64,000 nucleotides of DNA from contig NZ_PZJH01000002.1 of the NCBI RefSeq assembly GCF_003259695.1, positions 150,090 through 214,089 of the forward strand, written 5' to 3'. A program made the translations under genes and the position numbers. Under the pieces are notes generated by a model that was not told the origin of the DNA, did no database searches, and saw nothing but the letters and a program-made list of their open reading frames with translations. This stretch comes from Macrococcus epidermidis. GTDB lineage: Bacteria > Bacillota > Bacilli > Staphylococcales > Staphylococcaceae. Below are positions 1 to 13,091 of this stretch, one piece after another (the first letter of the stretch is position 1; the number at the start of each line of letters is the position of its first letter).

Positions 1-9
1 AAAAAATGA

Positions 10-40
10 TATAATATTCATTATTATTATAAAAGGAGAC
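10..40 (+). promoter_or_regulatory. pcrB -10 element and ribosome binding site
   Basis: A TATAAT hexamer sits at 10-15 and a strong AAAGGAG ribosome binding site at about 32-38, seven bases before the pcrB start. The -35 region would lie outside the window, so promoter assignment is only partial. Confidence 0.45.
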
Positions 41-45
41 ACCTT

Positions 46-729
46 ATGTACGAGATTCAAGACTGGCAACATGTATTCAAGTTAGATCCTGCAAAAGAAA
101 TCAGCGATATTGATTTAGAACGTATTTGTGAATCAGGTACAGATGCAATTTTTATCGGTGGCTCAGATAATGTGACGATGGAAAACGTATTAGATTTAAT
201 GAGTCGCGTTCGCCGCTATCCTGTACCATGTGTATTAGAAATTTCAAATATCGAAAGTGCGATTCCAGGGTTTGATCATTATTTAATTCCTTCAGTGTTA
301 AATAGTGATAACGTTCATTTTCATAATGGTATGTTACACGAAGCGATTAAACAGATGGGGCATATGATGGATTATGATTTATTTACTATGGAAGGATATG
401 TAGTGTTAAATCCGGAAAGTAAAGTAGCGAAGTTAACGCGTAGTCATACAGATTTAAATCACGACGATATTGCCGCTTATGCAGATATGATTGAGCAGTT
501 GTATGGGTTGAAAGCGATGTATATCGAATATAGTGGCACATATGGAGATGTAAGTATGGTTAAGGCAGCCAAAGAAAGACTGAATCAAACGCGACTTATC
601 TATGGAGGCGGTATTGATTCATTACAGAAAGCGCGTGAGATGTTCGAAGTAGCAGATACGATCGTAGTAGGAAATGTAATTTATACAGATATCAAAAGTG
701 CATTACAAACTGTAAAGGTTAGGGGTTAA
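46..729 (+). CDS. pcrB: Heptaprenylglyceryl phosphate synthase PcrB
   Basis: The 227-residue TIM-barrel protein belongs to the PcrB/GGGPS family. In Firmicutes this family transfers a heptaprenyl group to sn-glycerol-1-phosphate, giving an archaeal-type ether lipid precursor. Family motifs visible are the N-terminal [18 protein letters not shown] near residue 37, [10 protein letters not shown] near 160 and the phosphate-binding YGGGID near 186. Length is normal for the family. It is followed four bases later by pcrA and forms the head of a pcrB-pcrA-ligA-camS cluster, as in staphylococci. The function follows from the family; membership is clear. Confidence 0.95.
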   Translation: MYEIQDWQHVFKLDPAKEISDIDLERICESGTDAIFIGGSDNVTMENVLDLMSRVRRYPVPCVLEISNIESAIPGFDHYLIPSVLNSDNVHFHNGMLHEAIKQMGHMMDYDLFTMEGYVVLNPESKVAKLTRSHTDLNHDDIAAYADMIEQLYGLKAMYIEYSGTYGDVSMVKAAKERLNQTRLIYGGGIDSLQKAREMFEVADTIVVGNVIYTDIKSALQTVKVRG

Positions 730-733
730 TATT

Positions 734-2902
734 GTGAATGATTTATTAAAGAACATGAATGAAGAGCAACAGAATGCAGTGAAGACGACAGAAGGACCAC
801 TCCTTATCATGGCAGGAGCAGGTTCCGGTAAAACACGTGTTCTAACACACCGCATTGCTTATTTAATCGATGAAAAAGATGTATCACCTTATAAAATATT
901 AGCAATAACATTCACAAATAAAGCAGCCAAAGAGATGAAAGAGCGTGTGAAGAATATTATCGGCGACGCATCAGACGTAATATGGATTTCAACGTTTCAC
1001 TCGATGTGTGTGAGAATTTTAAGACGTGATATCGATAGAATAGGTATCGAACGGAATTTTACAATACTTGATCCGACTGATCAGCGTTCGGTCGTAAAAG
1101 ATATACTGAAAAAAGAGAATATTGATCCGAAAAAATATGATCCAAGAATGTTTGTCGGTGAGATTTCTAATTTAAAAAATGAACTAAAAACACCTGATGA
1201 TGCACAAGCGGATGCAAATGATTTTATGAGTGTGATGGTTGCAAAAGTGTATAAACAATATCAGGAGAAATTACTTAAAAACCATGCGCTCGACTTTGAT
1301 GATTTAATTATGATGACATTAAAGTTATTTGAACGAGTACCGGATGTATTAGATTATTACCAGAATAAATTTCAGTATATTCACGTCGATGAATATCAGG
1401 ATACAAATAGGGCGCAATATATGCTTGTTAAGATGCTCGCTGACAAGTTTAAAAATTTATGTGTCGTAGGGGATTCAGATCAATCTATCTATGGGTGGCG
1501 TGGTGCAGATATTTATAATATTTTAAGTTTTGAAAAAGATTATAAAGATGCGAAGACAATATTTTTAGAGCGAAACTATCGTTCAACGAAAAATATATTA
1601 TTTGCTGCCAATGAAGTGATAAAAAATAACACAGAACGTAAGCCTAAAGCATTATGGACAGATAATGATCACGGTTCTAAAATTAATTATTATAAAGCAC
1701 AGTCAGAACGTTCTGAAGCAGAATATATTGTATCTGAAATATTGAAGAAAAAGCGTGAAGGTTATGCTTTAAAAGATATGGCGATTCTATATCGTACGAA
1801 TGCACAATCTCGTGTACTGGAAGAAACTTTGATGAAATCAAATGTTAACTATACGATGGTTGGCGGAACAAAATTCTACGATAGAAAAGAGATTAAAGAT
1901 ATTTTAAGTTATTTGAGATTAATCGCCAATAGTAATGAAGATATTAGTTTTACACGTATTATTAATACGCCTAAACGAGGCATTGGACCATCTGCGTTAG
2001 ATAAAATTATAGCCTATGCTGAGAATAATGGTTTGAGTTATTTTGATGCCTTAGCTGAAGTTGACTTTATCGGTTTACCGAAAAAGACGACTGAAAAGCT
2101 TGTCCAGTTCTATAATATGTTAGATAACATTATGAAACAGCAGGAATTCTTGTCTGTTTCTGAACTTGCAGAAGAAGTGCTTGAACAAACAGGTTATATG
2201 CGTATGTTAGAAGCAGAGAACACATTAGAATCTCAGTCACGTATTGAAAATATTCAGGAGTTTATGAGTGTACCGAAAGATTATGAAAAAGAAACACCCG
2301 ACGAAGAACAGTCATTGATTAATTTCCTGACGGACTTACAACTTGTGGCAGATGTTGATAATGCAGATTTAGAAGCAGGTATTACATTGATGACGATGCA
2401 CTCAGCAAAAGGTCTGGAGTTTAAAGTGGTATTTATTGCAGGACTTGAAGAAACGATCTTTCCACATTCAAGAAGCTTGAATAGTGACAGTGAGATGGAA
2501 GAAGAACGTAGATTGATGTACGTTGCAATTACACGTGCTGAAGAACATCTCTATTTAACACATGCAGATATGCGCAGTTTATTCGGTAGAACTCAGGCGA
2601 ATAGAAAGTCAAGATTTATTACTGAAATTCCTGACGACATTTTAGATACACCGACTAGACCAACATACCCTAAAGGTGTGAAACGAGGACCTGCAAGACG
2701 AATGACGAGTACAGCAAACCAGCAGAGTGCAGCACCGAGTGACTATAAAGTTGGCGATAAAGTTATGCATAAAGCCTGGGGAGAAGGTTTAGTAAGCAAC
2801 GTTAGTGAAAAGAATGGTTCAACAGAACTTGATATTATATTTAAATCAGTTGGTATGAAACGTCTATTAAGTCAGTTTGCACCGATTGAAAAAAAGGAGT
2901 AA
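734..2902 (+). CDS. pcrA: ATP-dependent DNA helicase PcrA (UvrD/Rep family)
   Basis: This is a 722-residue superfamily 1A 3'-5' helicase, essential in Gram-positives for repair, rolling-circle plasmid replication and removal of blocking proteins. Visible motifs are Q-motif/Walker A GAGSGKT near residue 28, Walker B DEYQDTN near 222, [12 protein letters not shown] near 246, and motif [14 protein letters not shown] near 596. The C-terminal tail (about residues 650-720) matches the PcrA tudor-like RNA-polymerase-binding region ([15 protein letters not shown]). The start is GTG at 734, because the reading frame has no ATG before the conserved N terminus. It lies four bases after pcrB and four before ligA. 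Confidence 0.97.
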   Translation: MNDLLKNMNEEQQNAVKTTEGPLLIMAGAGSGKTRVLTHRIAYLIDEKDVSPYKILAITFTNKAAKEMKERVKNIIGDASDVIWISTFHSMCVRILRRDIDRIGIERNFTILDPTDQRSVVKDILKKENIDPKKYDPRMFVGEISNLKNELKTPDDAQADANDFMSVMVAKVYKQYQEKLLKNHALDFDDLIMMTLKLFERVPDVLDYYQNKFQYIHVDEYQDTNRAQYMLVKMLADKFKNLCVVGDSDQSIYGWRGADIYNILSFEKDYKDAKTIFLERNYRSTKNILFAANEVIKNNTERKPKALWTDNDHGSKINYYKAQSERSEAEYIVSEILKKKREGYALKDMAILYRTNAQSRVLEETLMKSNVNYTMVGGTKFYDRKEIKDILSYLRLIANSNEDISFTRIINTPKRGIGPSALDKIIAYAENNGLSYFDALAEVDFIGLPKKTTEKLVQFYNMLDNIMKQQEFLSVSELAEEVLEQTGYMRMLEAENTLESQSRIENIQEFMSVPKDYEKETPDEEQSLINFLTDLQLVADVDNADLEAGITLMTMHSAKGLEFKVVFIAGLEETIFPHSRSLNSDSEMEEERRLMYVAITRAEEHLYLTHADMRSLFGRTQANRKSRFITEIPDDILDTPTRPTYPKGVKRGPARRMTSTANQQSAAPSDYKVGDKVMHKAWGEGLVSNVSEKNGSTELDIIFKSVGMKRLLSQFAPIEKKE

Positions 2903-4888
<1,986 letters not shown>

Positions 4889-4907
4889 TAATAGTTAGGA
4901 GAAAAAG

Positions 4908-6086
4908 ATGAAACGTTTAGGCTATTTAGTATTATCGACACTTATATTAGCAAGTTGTTCGAATTCTGAAACGACGACTAATGAGCAGAATAAAGAAAAA
5001 GAAGAAAAGCAAATTGCTACTGATATTCAAATTTCAAATGACTATTTTAGAACGTTATTACCGTTTAAAGAAAGTCAGGCACGTGGATTAACAAGTACAA
5101 ATATGTCTAGCAGCTATAATGGAGAAGCATTTGAAACAGGTTTATTACGTATCAGTAAGAACGTTTTTTCTCCTGATGAGTATTTGTATCGCGATGGCCA
5201 ATTACTGACAAAAAGTGCTGTAGAAAGTTATCTGGAACCACAATATACAAAAGCTGAAATAGACAAGATGGACAAAGATGAACGTATCGAAAAAAATGCA
5301 TATGCCAACTTCGGTTTGAATCCATCGCATAAAGGTGAAACAGATCCAACGAAGATTGCAAAAGAATCGCCAGCTTATTTATCGCATATTATTGAACAGG
5401 ACTTCTTTACGGAATCAGACGCAAAACGTAAGAGAATTTCCGGTATGACAATCGGCCTTGCGATGAATAGTGTTTACTACTATCAAAAAGAAGCATATGG
5501 TGAAGTGTATAGTGAAAATTTAGATAAAAAAGAAGTTGAGAAAAAAGGGAAAGCAATGGCAGATGAGATACTATCTCGCTTACGTGTGAAACAGGAATTA
5601 AAAGATATTCCGATTACGTTTGCAATCTTTATACAATCATCATCAGAAAGTATTACTCCAGGGAATTTTGTCTCTTACGCTGTAAGTGAGGAAAGCAGTA
5701 AGAAGATTGGAAAATGGAAGTCTGTAAATGAGAAGTATGTATTGCTACCTTCAGCTGATGCAGATAAATTAAATGAGAAATTAAATAATGATTATAAACA
5801 ATTTAACGATCAGCTACAAACGTACTTTCCAAACTTTACGCAATCCATAGGAACAGGTTATTTTGTAAACGATTCGATTAAAGAGCTGAATATTAATGTG
5901 CCATTAGACTACTTTGGTAAAGCAGAAGTAGTAGGGGTTACACAATATATTGCAGACTTAGCAATGAAGAATTTCAGTCAAGTCGATAATTTAGAAATCT
6001 CTATCGTAGATAACGATAAACCACTTGCGTTAATCGTGAAAAATAAAGGTGATAAAGAACCAACGATTCATGTATATCGTCAGTAA
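4908..6086 (+). CDS. camS: CamS family sex pheromone lipoprotein
   Basis: This 392-residue secreted lipoprotein has an N-terminal hydrophobic signal ending in the lipobox LASC, with the lipidated cysteine near residue 17. It is followed by a Glu/Lys-rich linker. The CamS family is named after the S. aureus lipoprotein whose signal peptide is processed into the cAM373-like pheromone peptide; the role of the mature lipoprotein is not settled. Position immediately after ligA matches staphylococci. The ribosome site is TAGGAGAAAAAG before ATG. A bidirectional terminator follows. Confidence 0.92.
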   Translation: MKRLGYLVLSTLILASCSNSETTTNEQNKEKEEKQIATDIQISNDYFRTLLPFKESQARGLTSTNMSSSYNGEAFETGLLRISKNVFSPDEYLYRDGQLLTKSAVESYLEPQYTKAEIDKMDKDERIEKNAYANFGLNPSHKGETDPTKIAKESPAYLSHIIEQDFFTESDAKRKRISGMTIGLAMNSVYYYQKEAYGEVYSENLDKKEVEKKGKAMADEILSRLRVKQELKDIPITFAIFIQSSSESITPGNFVSYAVSEESSKKIGKWKSVNEKYVLLPSADADKLNEKLNNDYKQFNDQLQTYFPNFTQSIGTGYFVNDSIKELNINVPLDYFGKAEVVGVTQYIADLAMKNFSQVDNLEISIVDNDKPLALIVKNKGDKEPTIHVYRQ

Positions 6087-6092
6087 ATTATG

Positions 6093-6134
6093 AAAAAGCC
6101 ATTCAATACGAAATTGTATTGAATGGCTTTTTTA
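6093..6134. terminator. Bidirectional terminator between camS and putP1
   Basis: A perfect 14-bp stem (AAGCCATTCAATAC at 6096-6109 and its complement at 6116-6129) has a 6-base loop. A-rich sequence lies on the left and T-rich on the right, so it can serve both converging genes. Confidence 0.9.
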
Positions 6135-7658
6135 TTATGCATGTAATCTTCGTTTCATTTCATTAAACAATGAAGTAACATCATATTTATCTTTATAAGT
6201 GATTAAACTAACTATGACAGTTGCGAGTATACTTACAATATATCCAGGGATAATTTCATAAAGTTCAAAAATGCCACCTTTGTCTTTTAACATGATCCAG
6301 ATAATAACAGTAAGCGCCCCTGACACCATACCGGCAATCGCGCCTTGTTTTGTGAGTTTCTTCCAGTATAACGAGAAGATAACGAGTGGCCCGAACGCTG
6401 CGCCAAATCCTGCCCAGGCGTTTCCGATAAGATTAAGAATCGTATCATTTGGATTCCATGCTAAGAACGTAGCGACAATAGCAACAAGGAATACAGCAAG
6501 TCTTCCTACCATAACAAATTCTTTGTCACGATTTTTACCGTCATCAGTTTTGCGTAATAACATGTAGAAATCTTGCGTTAAAGCTGAACTTGTTACAAGT
6601 AGTTGAGAAGACACAGTACTCATAATCGCGGCTAATATTGCAGCTAAGATAAATCCTGCTACAAATGGATGTAAGAAAATTTGACTCATTACGATAAAGA
6701 TAGTTTCTGGATTATCTAATTTTGTGCCAGTCTTTGCAATAAATGCAATACCGATTAATCCTGAAAGACAAGCACCTAATAATGAAACAACCATCCATGA
6801 AATACCGATACGTCTAGCTGCAGGTAATAATTTGTGCGACTTGATAGACATAAATCTTACGATAATATGAGGTTGACCAAAGTAACCTAATCCCCAAGCT
6901 AAAGCAGAAATAATACCTATCAAAGTTGTTCCTTTAAATAAATCTAAATTTGAAGGTTTTACATCTGCAATCGTTCCAAATGTGTCCATACCTCCAAGTT
7001 CCATAAAGGCTACAATCGGTACTACAACCATTGAAAGTAACATAATGACACCCTGGAAAAAGTCTGTTAATGAAACGGCTAAGTAACCGCCGAAAAGTGT
7101 GTAAAGTACAACGATTGCACCAGTAATAATTAATCCCCAGTGATAATCTAATTTAAAAGCACTTTCGAACAATACGCCACCAGAAACTAAGCCTGCATGT
7201 GTATATAATGTAAAGAATACGACGATAATTAGTCCTGAAATGATCTTTAAGACACGTGTATGGTCATTGACGCGTTTTTCGAAGAAATCAGGAATTGTTA
7301 TTGCATTATCTGTTAACTCAGTAAATACACGTAGTCTAGGTGCTACAATTATATAATTTAAATACGCACCGACAGATAGTCCAATAGCAATCCACAATCC
7401 AGCTAACCCAACTGAATATATTTCTCCCGGTAAGCCCATAATCATCCAGCCACTCATATCTGAAGCACCTGCTGATAATGCAGTGACCCAAGGACCTAAA
7501 TTTCTACCACCTAACATATACTCATCTAAATTTCCTGTTGCTTGTTTATACGCGTAATAACCAATGGCAAGTAATACTGCGAAGTAGGCTAAAATCATGA
7601 CATATGTCATCCAGTTTACTTCAATTTGCACATTTTGAAAGGTATTACCTAAAAACAA
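6135..7658 (-). CDS. putP: Sodium/proline symporter PutP, copy 1
   Basis: This solute:sodium symporter (SSS) family protein has about 13 membrane helices and imports proline with Na+. Family signatures include [20 protein letters not shown] near residue 50, the [14 protein letters not shown] segment, and [17 protein letters not shown] prefer the TTG at 7658 (507 residues) over the ATG at 7664. AAGGAGG ends two bases before that ATG but eight before the TTG, and the paralogue also begins MFL(L)GNTFQNV. It is a tandem duplicate of the next gene, with high identity throughout. Substrate is inferred from the family. Confidence 0.93.
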   Translation of the reverse strand: MFLGNTFQNVQIEVNWMTYVMILAYFAVLLAIGYYAYKQATGNLDEYMLGGRNLGPWVTALSAGASDMSGWMIMGLPGEIYSVGLAGLWIAIGLSVGAYLNYIIVAPRLRVFTELTDNAITIPDFFEKRVNDHTRVLKIISGLIIVVFFTLYTHAGLVSGGVLFESAFKLDYHWGLIITGAIVVLYTLFGGYLAVSLTDFFQGVIMLLSMVVVPIVAFMELGGMDTFGTIADVKPSNLDLFKGTTLIGIISALAWGLGYFGQPHIIVRFMSIKSHKLLPAARRIGISWMVVSLLGACLSGLIGIAFIAKTGTKLDNPETIFIVMSQIFLHPFVAGFILAAILAAIMSTVSSQLLVTSSALTQDFYMLLRKTDDGKNRDKEFVMVGRLAVFLVAIVATFLAWNPNDTILNLIGNAWAGFGAAFGPLVIFSLYWKKLTKQGAIAGMVSGALTVIIWIMLKDKGGIFELYEIIPGYIVSILATVIVSLITYKDKYDVTSLFNEMKRRLHA

Positions 7659-7702
7659 TGACATCTCCTCCTTATAATTTTTAGAAACTAAATTTCGACA
7701 TA

Positions 7703-7742
7703 AAAAAAGACATATCTTTGAATATGTACGTCTTTCATTATA
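7703..7742 (-). promoter_or_regulatory. putP1 promoter and 5'-terminal hairpin
   Basis: On the minus strand a -35-like TTGCTT, a 16-base spacer and a perfect TATAAT (complement of 7737-7742) form a promoter. The predicted transcript begins near 7730. Almost at its 5' end is a hairpin, ACATAT/ATATGT (7710-7727), followed by seven U residues (7703-7709), which resembles an attenuator or a 5' stabilising stem. Start site and function are inferred. Confidence 0.5.
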
Positions 7743-7777
7743 GAGAAGTGAGTATTTAAAGCAAATTCAGTTTGGGA

Positions 7778-7791
7778 GTTAACCGCTTACA
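7778..7791 (-). promoter_or_regulatory. cre-like CcpA site upstream of putP1
   Basis: The minus strand reads TGTAAGCGGTTAAC. It matches the first twelve positions of the cre consensus TGWAANCGNTNWCA and misses the last two. It lies upstream of the putP1 -35 region. Confidence 0.4.
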
Positions 7792-7972
7792 TTGACGAAA
7801 AATAAGAAATTTATTTTCTGTTTTTATTATTGTGACAAAATATTAAATCATTATATAGTTTTTATATACTGAAAATATGAAAGAGAATATTTTATTTCAA
7901 AAGTAAATTTTTAAATAACTAAATTTTCTCGAAAAAATTATATATCTATGTAATTTGTGTGACTTATACACA

Positions 7973-8066
7973 TAAAAGCGACTTCAAAATAGGTCTGAAG
8001 CCACTTTCGCACCTCACCATCTTTCAAAATAAAAAAGGACCTCAAAATAAATCTGAGGTCACTTTC
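7973..8066 (-). terminator. Tandem terminators after putP2
   Basis: Two related hairpins read on the minus strand. The proximal one (8031-8066) has the stem GACCTCA/TGAGGTC followed by six or more U residues. The distal one (7973-8005) has the stem GGCTTCA/TGAAGTC with a G-U pair and a weak U tract. The two units share most of their sequence, as if duplicated. Confidence 0.7.
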
Positions 8067-8083
8067 ATAAAAATATATTATGG

Positions 8084-9625
8084 TTAACTTCTTACAATAC
8101 GTTTCATTTCATCAAATTCATCAATAATACGTTGTTCTGGCTTTGGTGTCATCAGAGATACTAATACAGTAGAAACGAAGCTGATGATAAATCCAGGAAT
8201 GATTTCATATAGTACAAATATACCTTTGTCATCTCCTAGAACAGATTGCATTATAATCCAAAAAATTACCGTTAAAGCTCCGAGAACCATACCGGTCATT
8301 GCTCCATTTTTCGATAGACCTTTCCAGAAAAGTGATAATAAGACTAAAGGCCCAAATGCAGCTCCAAAACCTGCCCAAGCTTTACCAACATATGCTAAAA
8401 TTGTTTCATTAGGATTCCAGGCGATAGCACCTGCAACAATGGCTACGAATAAAACGGATAATCTACCTACTAATACAAATTCTTTTTCTCTTGTTACATC
8501 ATTGATATCAGTTTTCTTAAGTAACATATAAAAATCTTGAGTTAAAGCTGAACTTGTTACAAGTAACTGAGAAGAAATTGTACTCATAATCGCTGCTAAA
8601 ATAGCTGCTAAGAAGAAACCAGCAATTAAAGGGTGAAAAAGTACTTGACTCATCATTACAAAAATAGTTTCTGGGTTTTCTAACTTAACACCTGACTTAT
8701 TAACAAATGCTATACCGATTAATCCAGTCATACAGGCACCAATTAACGAAACGGCCATCCAGGAAATACCGATACGACGGGCTGCAGGCAATTTTCTATG
8801 TGATTTAATCGACATAAAACGAACAATAATATGTGGTTGTCCAAAATATCCTAAACCCCATGCTACAGCTGAAATAATACCAATAGTTGTAGTACCTTTA
8901 AACCAATCAAGGTTAGTTGGTTCTAATTCTGTAATTGTATTAAATGTGTCTAAACCATTTAATCTCAGTAATGCAACAATTGGAACTAGTACTAACGCAA
9001 TTAACATGATAACCCCTTGGAAGAAGTCAGTTAAAGATACTGCTAAATATCCACCGAACAATGTATACAGAATCACGATACCTGCCGTTAAAATTAACCC
9101 GACATGATAATTTAATCCAAATGCACTTTCAAATAATACCCCGCCTGATACCATCCCAGCTTGAGTATATAATGTAAAGAATACGACGATTACTAAACCT
9201 GAAATAATCTTTAAGATACGAGTATGATCACTCACACGTTTTTCAAAGAAATCAGGTAGCGTAATTGCATTATCTGCAAGTTCAGTATAAACACGCAAAC
9301 GTGGAGCAACTAAAATATAATTTAACCACGCTCCCACAGTTAAACCAATTGCAATCCAAGTTGCAGATAAACCAACAGAATAAACTTCTCCAGGTAATCC
9401 CATTAACATCCATCCACTCATATCAGCAGCACCTGCTGATAATGCTGTAACTAAAGCACCAAGATTACGACCGCCAAGCATATACTCATCTAGTGTGCTT
9501 GTTGATTGCTTATAGGCGTAATATCCGATGCCAAGCAATATCAGGAAGTACACAGCAATCATGACATATGTCATCCATGTTGCTTCGATTTTTACGTTTT
9601 GAAACGTATTACCTAATAAAAACAT
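8084..9625 (-). CDS. putP: Sodium/proline symporter PutP, copy 2
   Basis: This 513-residue SSS-family symporter is collinear with the neighbouring copy and shares its signatures ([54 protein letters not shown]). Differences are spread evenly, so this is an old duplication with both copies intact. Staphylococci usually have one putP at this place between camS and gatC. The start ATG at 9625 is preceded by AAAGGGGG. A cre-like site lies upstream, suggesting carbon catabolite control of proline uptake. The substrate of each copy may differ. Confidence 0.93.
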   Translation of the reverse strand: MFLLGNTFQNVKIEATWMTYVMIAVYFLILLGIGYYAYKQSTSTLDEYMLGGRNLGALVTALSAGAADMSGWMLMGLPGEVYSVGLSATWIAIGLTVGAWLNYILVAPRLRVYTELADNAITLPDFFEKRVSDHTRILKIISGLVIVVFFTLYTQAGMVSGGVLFESAFGLNYHVGLILTAGIVILYTLFGGYLAVSLTDFFQGVIMLIALVLVPIVALLRLNGLDTFNTITELEPTNLDWFKGTTTIGIISAVAWGLGYFGQPHIIVRFMSIKSHRKLPAARRIGISWMAVSLIGACMTGLIGIAFVNKSGVKLENPETIFVMMSQVLFHPLIAGFFLAAILAAIMSTISSQLLVTSSALTQDFYMLLKKTDINDVTREKEFVLVGRLSVLFVAIVAGAIAWNPNETILAYVGKAWAGFGAAFGPLVLLSLFWKGLSKNGAMTGMVLGALTVIFWIIMQSVLGDDKGIFVLYEIIPGFIISFVSTVLVSLMTPKPEQRIIDEFDEMKRIVRS

Positions 9626-9689
9626 TAATTATCCCCCTTTATACCTTTTATCCCTTTAATACATTAAATCAGAATATTTTGTACACTTT

Positions 9690-9716
9690 ATTATAAGTCC
9701 TTTTAAAGCGTTTTCA
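9690..9716 (-). promoter_or_regulatory. putP2 promoter with cre-like CcpA site
   Basis: A TATAAT -10 hexamer lies on the minus strand (complement of 9690-9695). Just upstream, 9703-9716 reads TTAAAGCGTTTTCA on the plus strand, 13 of 14 identical to the ideal cre sequence TGAAAGCGTTTTCA. The site overlaps the -35 to spacer region, a position where CcpA would repress. gatC is transcribed away on the other side. Confidence 0.55.
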
Positions 9717-9800
9717 TAGATAATTTTTAATAATTTTAGATTTTTCTTAAAAAATTTGATAAAATTTAAGGATGATATAAAGTTCAGGAGGAATATATTC

Positions 9801-10100
9801 ATGTCAAAAGTAACAAACGAGCAGGTAAAGCACGTTGCACATTTAGCACGTCTTGAAATTACTGAAGAAGAAGCAGCGAAGTTCAGCTCTCAATTAGAAG
9901 CAATTCTTAACTTTGCAGATCAATTAGAAGAGGTTGATACAGACAATGTTGAACCAACATTCCATGTGTTAGATCTTCAAAATGTATTGCGTGAAGATGT
10001 TGCAGAAAAGAGTTTAACACAAGAAGAAATCTTAAAAAATGCGCGTAGTACTGAAGCGGGTCAATTTAAAGTACCATCGATTTTAGACGGAGGAGAATAA
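9801..10100 (+). CDS. gatC: Asp-tRNA(Asn)/Glu-tRNA(Gln) amidotransferase subunit C
   Basis: The 99-residue GatC subunit is the small clamp that stabilises the GatA-GatB complex, which makes Gln-tRNA(Gln) and Asn-tRNA(Asn) by transamidation. Family features are [17 protein letters not shown] at the N terminus and the C-terminal [11 protein letters not shown]. The start at 9801 is chosen because AGGAGG lies just upstream and the protein then matches the normal family length. The longer frame from 9756 would add a non-conserved lysine/phenylalanine-rich leader. gatA follows after three bases. Confidence 0.95.
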   Translation: MSKVTNEQVKHVAHLARLEITEEEAAKFSSQLEAILNFADQLEEVDTDNVEPTFHVLDLQNVLREDVAEKSLTQEEILKNARSTEAGQFKVPSILDGGE

Positions 10101-10103
10101 CAA

Positions 10104-11549
10104 ATGTCATTAAGATATGAATCTATAGAAAATTTAACGAAATTGATTCAAGAGAAAAAAGTAAAACCTTCTGAATTAATTGAAGAAACATTTAAAAATA
10201 TTAAACAAACTGATGCAACAATCAATTCTTTCTTAGCATTAGATGAAGCTGTTGCTATGGATAAAGCGAAGGCGATGGACAATCAGGAACCTACGGGCAA
10301 ACTATTCGGTATTCCGATGGGGATTAAAGATAACATCGTGACAAAAGATTTAGAAACGACTTGTGCATCAAAAATTTTAACAGGTTTTAATCCTGTATAT
10401 AATGCGACGGTTATGAATAAGTTAAATGCGGAAAACGGTATTGTTGTCGGAAAATTAAATATGGATGAATTTGCAATGGGAGGATCAACTGAAAACTCAT
10501 TCTATAAGAAAACTGTCAATCCGTTTGATCATTCTGCAGTACCTGGTGGTTCTTCAGGTGGATCTGCCGCTGCTGTTGCAGCTAGTCTAGTACCATTTTC
10601 TTTAGGAAGTGATACTGGTGGATCAATTCGTCAGCCAGCATCATACTGTGGTGTTGTCGGTATGAAGCCAACATATGGTCGCGTATCGCGTTATGGTTTA
10701 GTTGCATTTGCATCTTCTCTAGATCAAATCGGACCGATTACAAGAAATGTTAAGGATAATGCAAAAGTATTAGAAATTATCTCTGGACACGACAATATGG
10801 ACTCTACAAGTGCGCCGGTAGAAGATGTTGACTTTTCTTCTAATATTGAAAAGGACATTAAAGGATTACGCGTGGCAGTACCTAAAGAATATTTAGGTGA
10901 AGGTGTGTCTGAAGAGGTACGTACTTCAGTGCAGAACGCGATTAAAGAACTAGAAAAAATGGGTGCTGAAATTTCAGAAGTTTCGTTACCAAATTCTAAA
11001 TATGGTGTAGCTACGTATTATATTCTTTCTTCAAGTGAAGCGTCAGCGAACTTAGCGCGTTTCGATGGTATCCGCTATGGTTATCAGGCAGAAGGTGCTA
11101 AAAACTTAGAAGAGTTATACAAAAAGACGCGTCAGGAAGGTTTTGGCGATGAAGTGAAACGTCGTATTATGCTGGGAACGTATGCTTTAAGTTCTGGTTA
11201 CTACGATGCTTATTATAAAAAAGCGCAAAAAGTCCGCACGTTAATTAAACAAGACTTCGAACGCGTATTTGAAGCATACGATGTTATTGTTGGACCTACT
11301 GCACCAACTGTTGCATTCGATATCGGTGCTCAAATCAATGATCCTTTAACAATGTATGCGAATGATATTTTAACAATTCCAATTAACTTAGCAGGATTAC
11401 CATCAATTTCAGTACCTTGTGGAGAAGCAAATGGACGTCCAATTGGTTTACAGTTAATCGGTAAGCCGTTCGATGAGAAAACATTATACAACGTTGCATA
11501 TAACTACGAGCAAGTATTTAATATGTCTGAACGTTATCAATCATTATAA
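10104..11549 (+). CDS. gatA: Asp-tRNA(Asn)/Glu-tRNA(Gln) amidotransferase subunit A
   Basis: The 481-residue amidase-signature enzyme hydrolyses glutamine and feeds ammonia to GatB. The catalytic Ser-cisSer-Lys triad is visible: Lys in GIKDNIV near residue 78, and the serines in the Gly/Ser-rich [13 protein letters not shown] and [15 protein letters not shown] segments near 150-180. Length is normal. It is the middle gene of gatCAB, with an RBS (GGAGG) inside the end of gatC. No discriminator or other GatCAB-independent pathway gene is visible here. Confidence 0.97.
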   Translation: MSLRYESIENLTKLIQEKKVKPSELIEETFKNIKQTDATINSFLALDEAVAMDKAKAMDNQEPTGKLFGIPMGIKDNIVTKDLETTCASKILTGFNPVYNATVMNKLNAENGIVVGKLNMDEFAMGGSTENSFYKKTVNPFDHSAVPGGSSGGSAAAVAASLVPFSLGSDTGGSIRQPASYCGVVGMKPTYGRVSRYGLVAFASSLDQIGPITRNVKDNAKVLEIISGHDNMDSTSAPVEDVDFSSNIEKDIKGLRVAVPKEYLGEGVSEEVRTSVQNAIKELEKMGAEISEVSLPNSKYGVATYYILSSSEASANLARFDGIRYGYQAEGAKNLEELYKKTRQEGFGDEVKRRIMLGTYALSSGYYDAYYKKAQKVRTLIKQDFERVFEAYDVIVGPTAPTVAFDIGAQINDPLTMYANDILTIPINLAGLPSISVPCGEANGRPIGLQLIGKPFDEKTLYNVAYNYEQVFNMSERYQSL

Positions 11550-11561
11550 GGAGAATATACT

Positions 11562-12989
11562 ATGCATTTTGAAACAGTAATCGGACTTGAGGTCCATGTA
11601 GAACTTAAAACAGAATCAAAAATGTTTTCGGCTTCTCCTGCACATTTCGGAGCAGAACCGAACACAAATGTTAACGTGATTGACTTAGGATATCCAGGTG
11701 TATTACCTGTTGTGAATAAAACTGCTGTAGACTGGGCGATGAGAGCTGCTATGGCATTAAACATGGATATTAGAACATCTACGAAATTCGACCGTAAAAA
11801 CTACTTCTATCCAGATAATCCAAAAGCCTATCAAATCTCACAATTTGATGAGCCGATTGGTGAGAATGGATATATTGATATCGAAGTCAACGGTGAAACG
11901 AAACGTATCGGTATTACACGTCTTCATATGGAAGAAGATGCTGGTAAACTCAGCCACAAAGACGGTTATTCATTAGTCGATTTAAACCGTCAGGGAACGC
12001 CTTTAGTAGAAATCGTATCTGAACCAGATATCCGTACACCAGAAGAGGCATATGCTTACTTAGAGAAGTTAAAAGCAATCATCCAATACACTGGTGTATC
12101 TGACGTACGTATGGAAGAAGGATCACTAAGATGTGATGCCAACATTTCACTTCGTCCAGTTGGTCAAGAGAAGTTTGGTACGAAAGCAGAGCTAAAAAAC
12201 TTAAACTCATTCTCTTATGTTAAAAAAGGGTTAGAGCATGAAGTGAAACGTCAGGAAGAAGTTTTACTAAATGGAGGAGAAATTCTTCAGGAAACACGTC
12301 GTTTTGACGAATCTACTGGTAAAACAATTCTGATGCGTGTTAAAGAAGGTTCAGATGATTATCGTTACTTCCCTGAACCGGATTTAGTACCTTTATTCAT
12401 TGATGAAGCATGGAAAGAGCTCGTGCGTGCTTCTATTCCTGAACTTCCCGATGTACGTAAAGCGAAATATGTTTCGGAATACGGATTACCTGCATATGAC
12501 GCACACGTATTAACATTAACGAAAGAAATGTCAGATTTCTTCGAAGCTATGATTGCTTTAGATGCAGATGCTAAACTTTCTTCAAACTGGTTAATGGGTG
12601 GCGTAAACGAATACTTAAATAAAAACCAGAAGGAATTACATGAAACTGCATTAACACCAGAAAACTTAAGTGAAATGGTTAAGTTGCTTGCAGATGGCAC
12701 AATCTCTTCTAAAATTGCGAAAAAAGTATTTGCTGACACTGTAGAAACAGGTAAAGCACCGAAAGTGATCATGGAAGAGCAAGGTCTTGTTCAAATTTCT
12801 GATCCGGAACAACTGAAAGCATTCGTTACTGAAGCTTTAGATAACAATCCACAATCAATCGAAGACTTTAAGAATGGTAAAGGCAAAGCGACAGGATTCT
12901 TAGTTGGTCAAATCATGAAGATTTCTAAAGGACAAGCTAATCCGCAAATGGTTAATAAAATTCTTAAAGAAGAATTAGAAAAACGTTAA
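11562..12989 (+). CDS. gatB: Asp-tRNA(Asn)/Glu-tRNA(Gln) amidotransferase subunit B
   Basis: The 475-residue GatB subunit phosphorylates and amidates the mischarged Glu/Asp on the tRNA. Features are the N-terminal [15 protein letters not shown] cradle segment, [15 protein letters not shown] near residue 82, and the C-terminal YqeY/tail domain (about 400-475, ending [19 protein letters not shown]). Length is standard. It ends the gatCAB operon, with a strong terminator 14 bases past the stop. Confidence 0.97.
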   Translation: MHFETVIGLEVHVELKTESKMFSASPAHFGAEPNTNVNVIDLGYPGVLPVVNKTAVDWAMRAAMALNMDIRTSTKFDRKNYFYPDNPKAYQISQFDEPIGENGYIDIEVNGETKRIGITRLHMEEDAGKLSHKDGYSLVDLNRQGTPLVEIVSEPDIRTPEEAYAYLEKLKAIIQYTGVSDVRMEEGSLRCDANISLRPVGQEKFGTKAELKNLNSFSYVKKGLEHEVKRQEEVLLNGGEILQETRRFDESTGKTILMRVKEGSDDYRYFPEPDLVPLFIDEAWKELVRASIPELPDVRKAKYVSEYGLPAYDAHVLTLTKEMSDFFEAMIALDADAKLSSNWLMGGVNEYLNKNQKELHETALTPENLSEMVKLLADGTISSKIAKKVFADTVETGKAPKVIMEEQGLVQISDPEQLKAFVTEALDNNPQSIEDFKNGKGKATGFLVGQIMKISKGQANPQMVNKILKEELEKR

Positions 12990-13002
12990 TATATTTATTT
13001 TC

Positions 13003-13046
13003 AGCTCTAAAAATAGGACAATACGTGCCTATTTTTAGAGCTTTTA
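13003..13046 (+). terminator. gatCAB terminator
   Basis: A perfect 15-bp stem (AGCTCTAAAAATAGG at 13003-13017, complement at 13028-13042) has a 10-base loop and is followed by TTTT. Confidence 0.9.
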
Positions 13047-13091
13047 TAATACAATGATAGTTAAGCGTAATAATTAACAGTTAAAAAATAA

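Larger units (their letters stand above)
7659..8083. other. Intergenic region between the two putP copies
   Basis: This 425-bp A+T-rich gap holds the putP1 promoter with its 5' hairpin, the cre-like site and two related terminator hairpins near the end of putP2 (7973-8066). I see no coding frame of credible length or composition in it. Confidence 0.7.

Noticed and set aside
18..32. PerR-like box before pcrB
   Set aside because: It reaches 12 of 14 consensus positions, but the region is simple A/T sequence with ATT repeats, and pcrB has no known peroxide link.
7973..7990. cre-like sequence near the putP2 end
   Set aside because: It lies inside a terminator hairpin downstream of the gene and misses central positions.
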